From Acidobacteriota bacterium (GTDB lineage Bacteria > Acidobacteriota > Blastocatellia > Pyrinomonadales > Pyrinomonadaceae): 64,000 nt of DNA. The DNA is taken from NCBI GenBank assembly GCA_020199775.1, contig JAIVJZ010000001.1:62001-126000 (forward strand). Reading direction: 5' to 3'. Every line of letters starts with the position of its first letter. The first letter of the stretch is position 1. Shown here piece after piece: positions 62,309 to 64,000 of the stretch. The notes under the pieces were generated by a model. It did not search any database. It was not told the origin of the DNA and saw nothing but the letters and a program-made list of their open reading frames with translations. Made by a program: the position numbers and the translations under genes.

Positions 62309-62461
62309 ATGGCGCAGGTCATCGACGAAGACACCACGCGCGCCCTCACGCAGACGCCCAACTGGACTGCCTACCTTGAAAGTCGTCGCCGCATGGAACG
62401 CACCCGCGCCGACGTGGAGAAATTCGCCGAAATTATGAAGGGACTTGACACGGGCGAGTAG
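62309..62461 (+). CDS. Possible small protein of 50 residues
   Basis: An open frame starting at ATG 62309 codes for MAQVIDEDTTRALTQTPNWT..., ending KFAEIMKGLDTGE. It is helical and charged, with natural-looking composition unlike the shadow frames around it, and the frame is open somewhat upstream. It starts 25 bases after ygfZ. No Shine-Dalgarno sequence is seen and I do not recognise a family. It could be the remnant of a larger gene. Confidence 0.35.
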   Translation: MAQVIDEDTTRALTQTPNWTAYLESRRRMERTRADVEKFAEIMKGLDTGE

Positions 62462-62495
62462 AAGATCGCGCCATGCGGGGCGCGTATCATCCATA

Positions 62496-63380
62496 TCAAA
62501 AAAGCGACGGCTGGTTTTCGAGGTCGGCGGGTGAGGTGACGGGCTGGCCGAGGAGTCGTTTGAGTTTGTTGGCGGAGGCGGGGGCGTGGCCTTCGTAGTA
62601 GTTGCTGAAATAGGCGAGGACGCGCGGGACGCGGGCGCAGAGGCGTGTGACGGCTTCGTGCCAGAGCCGTAGATTGGTGTCCTCGGGGCGTTGGATGCGG
62701 TCGAAGCGGGTGATGTCGCGCGTGCCCATGAAGCGTATGTAGGCGAAGTCGGCGTCGGTGTGTTCGACGGTGCGGAAGAGGATGCGGCGCGCGATCCACT
62801 GGCCTTCGACGAGCGTGACGGGGACGCGGTGCGAGGCGAGCACGCCAAGCGTCTCGTCCGTGATCCAACTCGCGTGGCGAAACTCGACGGTGAAGGGGAG
62901 GTCGCGTGGCAGGCGCGGGAGAAAGGTTTTGAGGGCGCGCTGGTTTTCGGGCGTGGCTTCAAACTGCGGGGGCAGTTGGATGAGGACGGCGGCGAGTTTG
63001 TCGTGCAGGAGTCGCGCGTGGTCGCAGAACTCCGCGAGAATTTCGTCGCCGCCTTTGCGGAGGCCGAACTCGTGCGTGATCTGCCGGGGGAGTTTGAGTG
63101 CGAAGGTGAAGCGCGGCGGCGTGCGTTTGTGCCAGCCGTCAACGGTGGCGGCCGAAGGGACGGCGTAGAAGGTGGAATCAATTTCGACGGTGTCGAAAGC
63201 GCGCGTGTAGAGGTCGAGCATCGCGGCGGGGCGCGTGCCGCGCGGGTAGAAGACCGTCTCGTCGGAGGCGGGGCCGGTCACCCAGTCTTCGTAGTTCCAG
63301 CCCTGACAGCCGATGTGCGCGCAGGAGGAGGCGGCGGACGAGGAGGCGTCGCGCGAGTTTGTCGTCTCGTGTGTCGTCAT
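62496..63380 (-). CDS. DUF72 (YecE-like) protein
   Basis: The 294-residue protein matches DUF72, a TIM-barrel family. AHIGCQGWNYEDWVTGP, FYPRGTRPAAMLDLYTRAFDTVEIDSTFYAVPS, PRFTFALKLPRQITHE, LIQLPPQFEATPENQ, FTVEFRHASWI and AYIRFMGTRDITRFD are its recurring motifs. YecE has no settled biochemical role; a link to metal or Fe-S clusters through a conserved Cys-containing N-terminal motif has been suggested for some members. It lies alone on the minus strand, convergent with ygfZ, ahead of a methyltransferase gene. Confidence 0.9.
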   Translation of the reverse strand: MTTHETTNSRDASSSAASSCAHIGCQGWNYEDWVTGPASDETVFYPRGTRPAAMLDLYTRAFDTVEIDSTFYAVPSAATVDGWHKRTPPRFTFALKLPRQITHEFGLRKGGDEILAEFCDHARLLHDKLAAVLIQLPPQFEATPENQRALKTFLPRLPRDLPFTVEFRHASWITDETLGVLASHRVPVTLVEGQWIARRILFRTVEHTDADFAYIRFMGTRDITRFDRIQRPEDTNLRLWHEAVTRLCARVPRVLAYFSNYYEGHAPASANKLKRLLGQPVTSPADLENQPSLF

Positions 63381-63457
63381 GTGCGGAATAAATTAAACAC
63401 AAAGAGGCGAAGTCACAAAGGGTCGAAGGCCGTGGTCTTCGGGTTCGAGAGGAATGT

Positions 63458-64000
63458 TCACACCTCGCACACGATGAGTTGGATGATGCCGAGGACGTGC
63501 GGTTCGACGCTGATGATTCGGAGCCCGGCGCGGCGCGCTTCGTCGGCGGTGCGGCGGTTGAAGTGGTCTTCGCAGAGGCGCACGGTGAAACGGCTGATGA
63601 GGTCGAAGACGGGGCCGAGCAGGCCGGGTGGGCGGACGTGTTCGAGGAGCGCGACGCGCCCGCCCGCGCGCACGACGCGGCGCAGTTCCGCGAACGCCTT
63701 CGGGGGCGAGGCGACGGAGCAGAAGACGAGGGTGGCGAAGGCCGCGTCGAAGGTGTCGTCGGCGAAGGGCAGCGCCTCCGCGTTTGTCTGCACGAGGCGG
63801 ACGCCCGCGGGGCGCGGCTTCGTTTGCGCGAGACGCAGCATCTCGCGGCTCGGTTCGGTGGCCGCGCCGCGCGCGCCGGGCGGGTAGTGTGGAAAGTTGA
63901 GCCCGGTGCCCGCGCCGATTTCGAGTAGGCGACCGCCGCCGCCGCCGCCGCCATCGTCGCTGTCGCCGCCGGCGCCTTTGCCGCTCAACGCGCGGAGCGT
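63458..64000 (-). CDS. Class I SAM-dependent methyltransferase, N-terminus outside the window
   Basis: The visible 180 residues are a class I methyltransferase. LLEIGAGTGLNFPHYPPGA is motif I, ATEPSREMLRLAQ the ribose-binding strand end, NAEALPFADDTFDAAFATLVFCSV motif II/III, and RRVVRAGGRVALLEHVRPPG the post-III motif. The pattern is closest to Methyltransf_11 and PmtA-like phospholipid or small-molecule enzymes. A Gly/Asp tract (GGDSDDGGGGGGG) directly before motif I is encoded by a GCC/CGC-type triplet repeat. The frame is open through the window edge, so the true start lies beyond it. Confidence 0.85.
   Translation of the reverse strand, partial: TLRALSGKGAGGDSDDGGGGGGGRLLEIGAGTGLNFPHYPPGARGAATEPSREMLRLAQTKPRPAGVRLVQTNAEALPFADDTFDAAFATLVFCSVASPPKAFAELRRVVRAGGRVALLEHVRPPGLLGPVFDLISRFTVRLCEDHFNRRTADEARRAGLRIISVEPHVLGIIQLIVCEV

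Overview
The window is high-GC DNA from a Gram-negative, probably soil-type bacterium. The outer-membrane set (bamA, skp, fabZ, lpxA, with LpxI instead of LpxH), the Lol transporter genes, DUF4112, RsbRD-like and YgfZ genes and the Asn/Ala-rich lipoprotein linker together fit Acidobacteriota, most likely class Blastocatellia. That placement is an inference from gene content, not from a marker phylogeny. No rRNA, tRNA, CRISPR array, transposase or phage gene was seen.

Layout. 1-13.3 kb: the end of a lipid kinase gene, then twelve minus-strand genes (pepT, a coiled-coil protein, an unknown 573-aa protein, era, prmA, rsmE, a small conserved protein, a subtilase, an RsbRD-like protein, transketolase, a secreted HExxH protein, rpiB). 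13.5-19 kb: a DUF374 acyltransferase, a GNAT, a polysaccharide deacetylase, a receiver/anti-sigma-kinase fusion and a GT39-like membrane protein. 19-31.3 kb: envelope biogenesis (LolC/E, LolD, ClpC, BamA, Skp, FabZ, LpxA, LpxI). 31.4-42.3 kb: a degenerate M1 peptidase with TPRs, a thioesterase, a frameshifted secreted-protein gene, a TPR protein, a 5'-nucleotidase, a response regulator, PepA, an SDR reductase, a thioredoxin-like protein and DUF4112. 42.7-52.1 kb: YfhO-like protein, PMT-type glycosyltransferase with its polyprenyl-phosphate sugar synthase, a second degenerate M1 peptidase and a HEAT-cyclophilin fusion. 52.5-64 kb: a molybdopterin oxidoreductase and an iron-sulfur/oxidative-stress block (Mrp, ErpA, ferredoxin, PuuD-like protein, SOD, Fe-S uracil-DNA glycosylase, YgfZ), then DUF72 and a methyltransferase cut by the window edge.

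The most striking content is between the genes. Seventeen intergenic spacers hold a two-armed inverted repeat whose arms are tandem 7-bp units. The 7-bp word differs from place to place (GTTTCAA, CGATGAA, GGGAAAA, GCAGTAA, GGATGAG, GAGGTCA, GTAAATC, CGCGGAA), but the period, the opposed-arm layout, the tight packing against stop and start codons and, in several, the central core are shared. One further spacer carries a lone arm. The elements lie between co-directional, convergent and divergent genes, so they are not simply terminators. They resemble the heptameric STRR repeats of cyanobacteria in period, but the hairpin design with changing words looks distinct, and I regard this as the candidate undescribed system.
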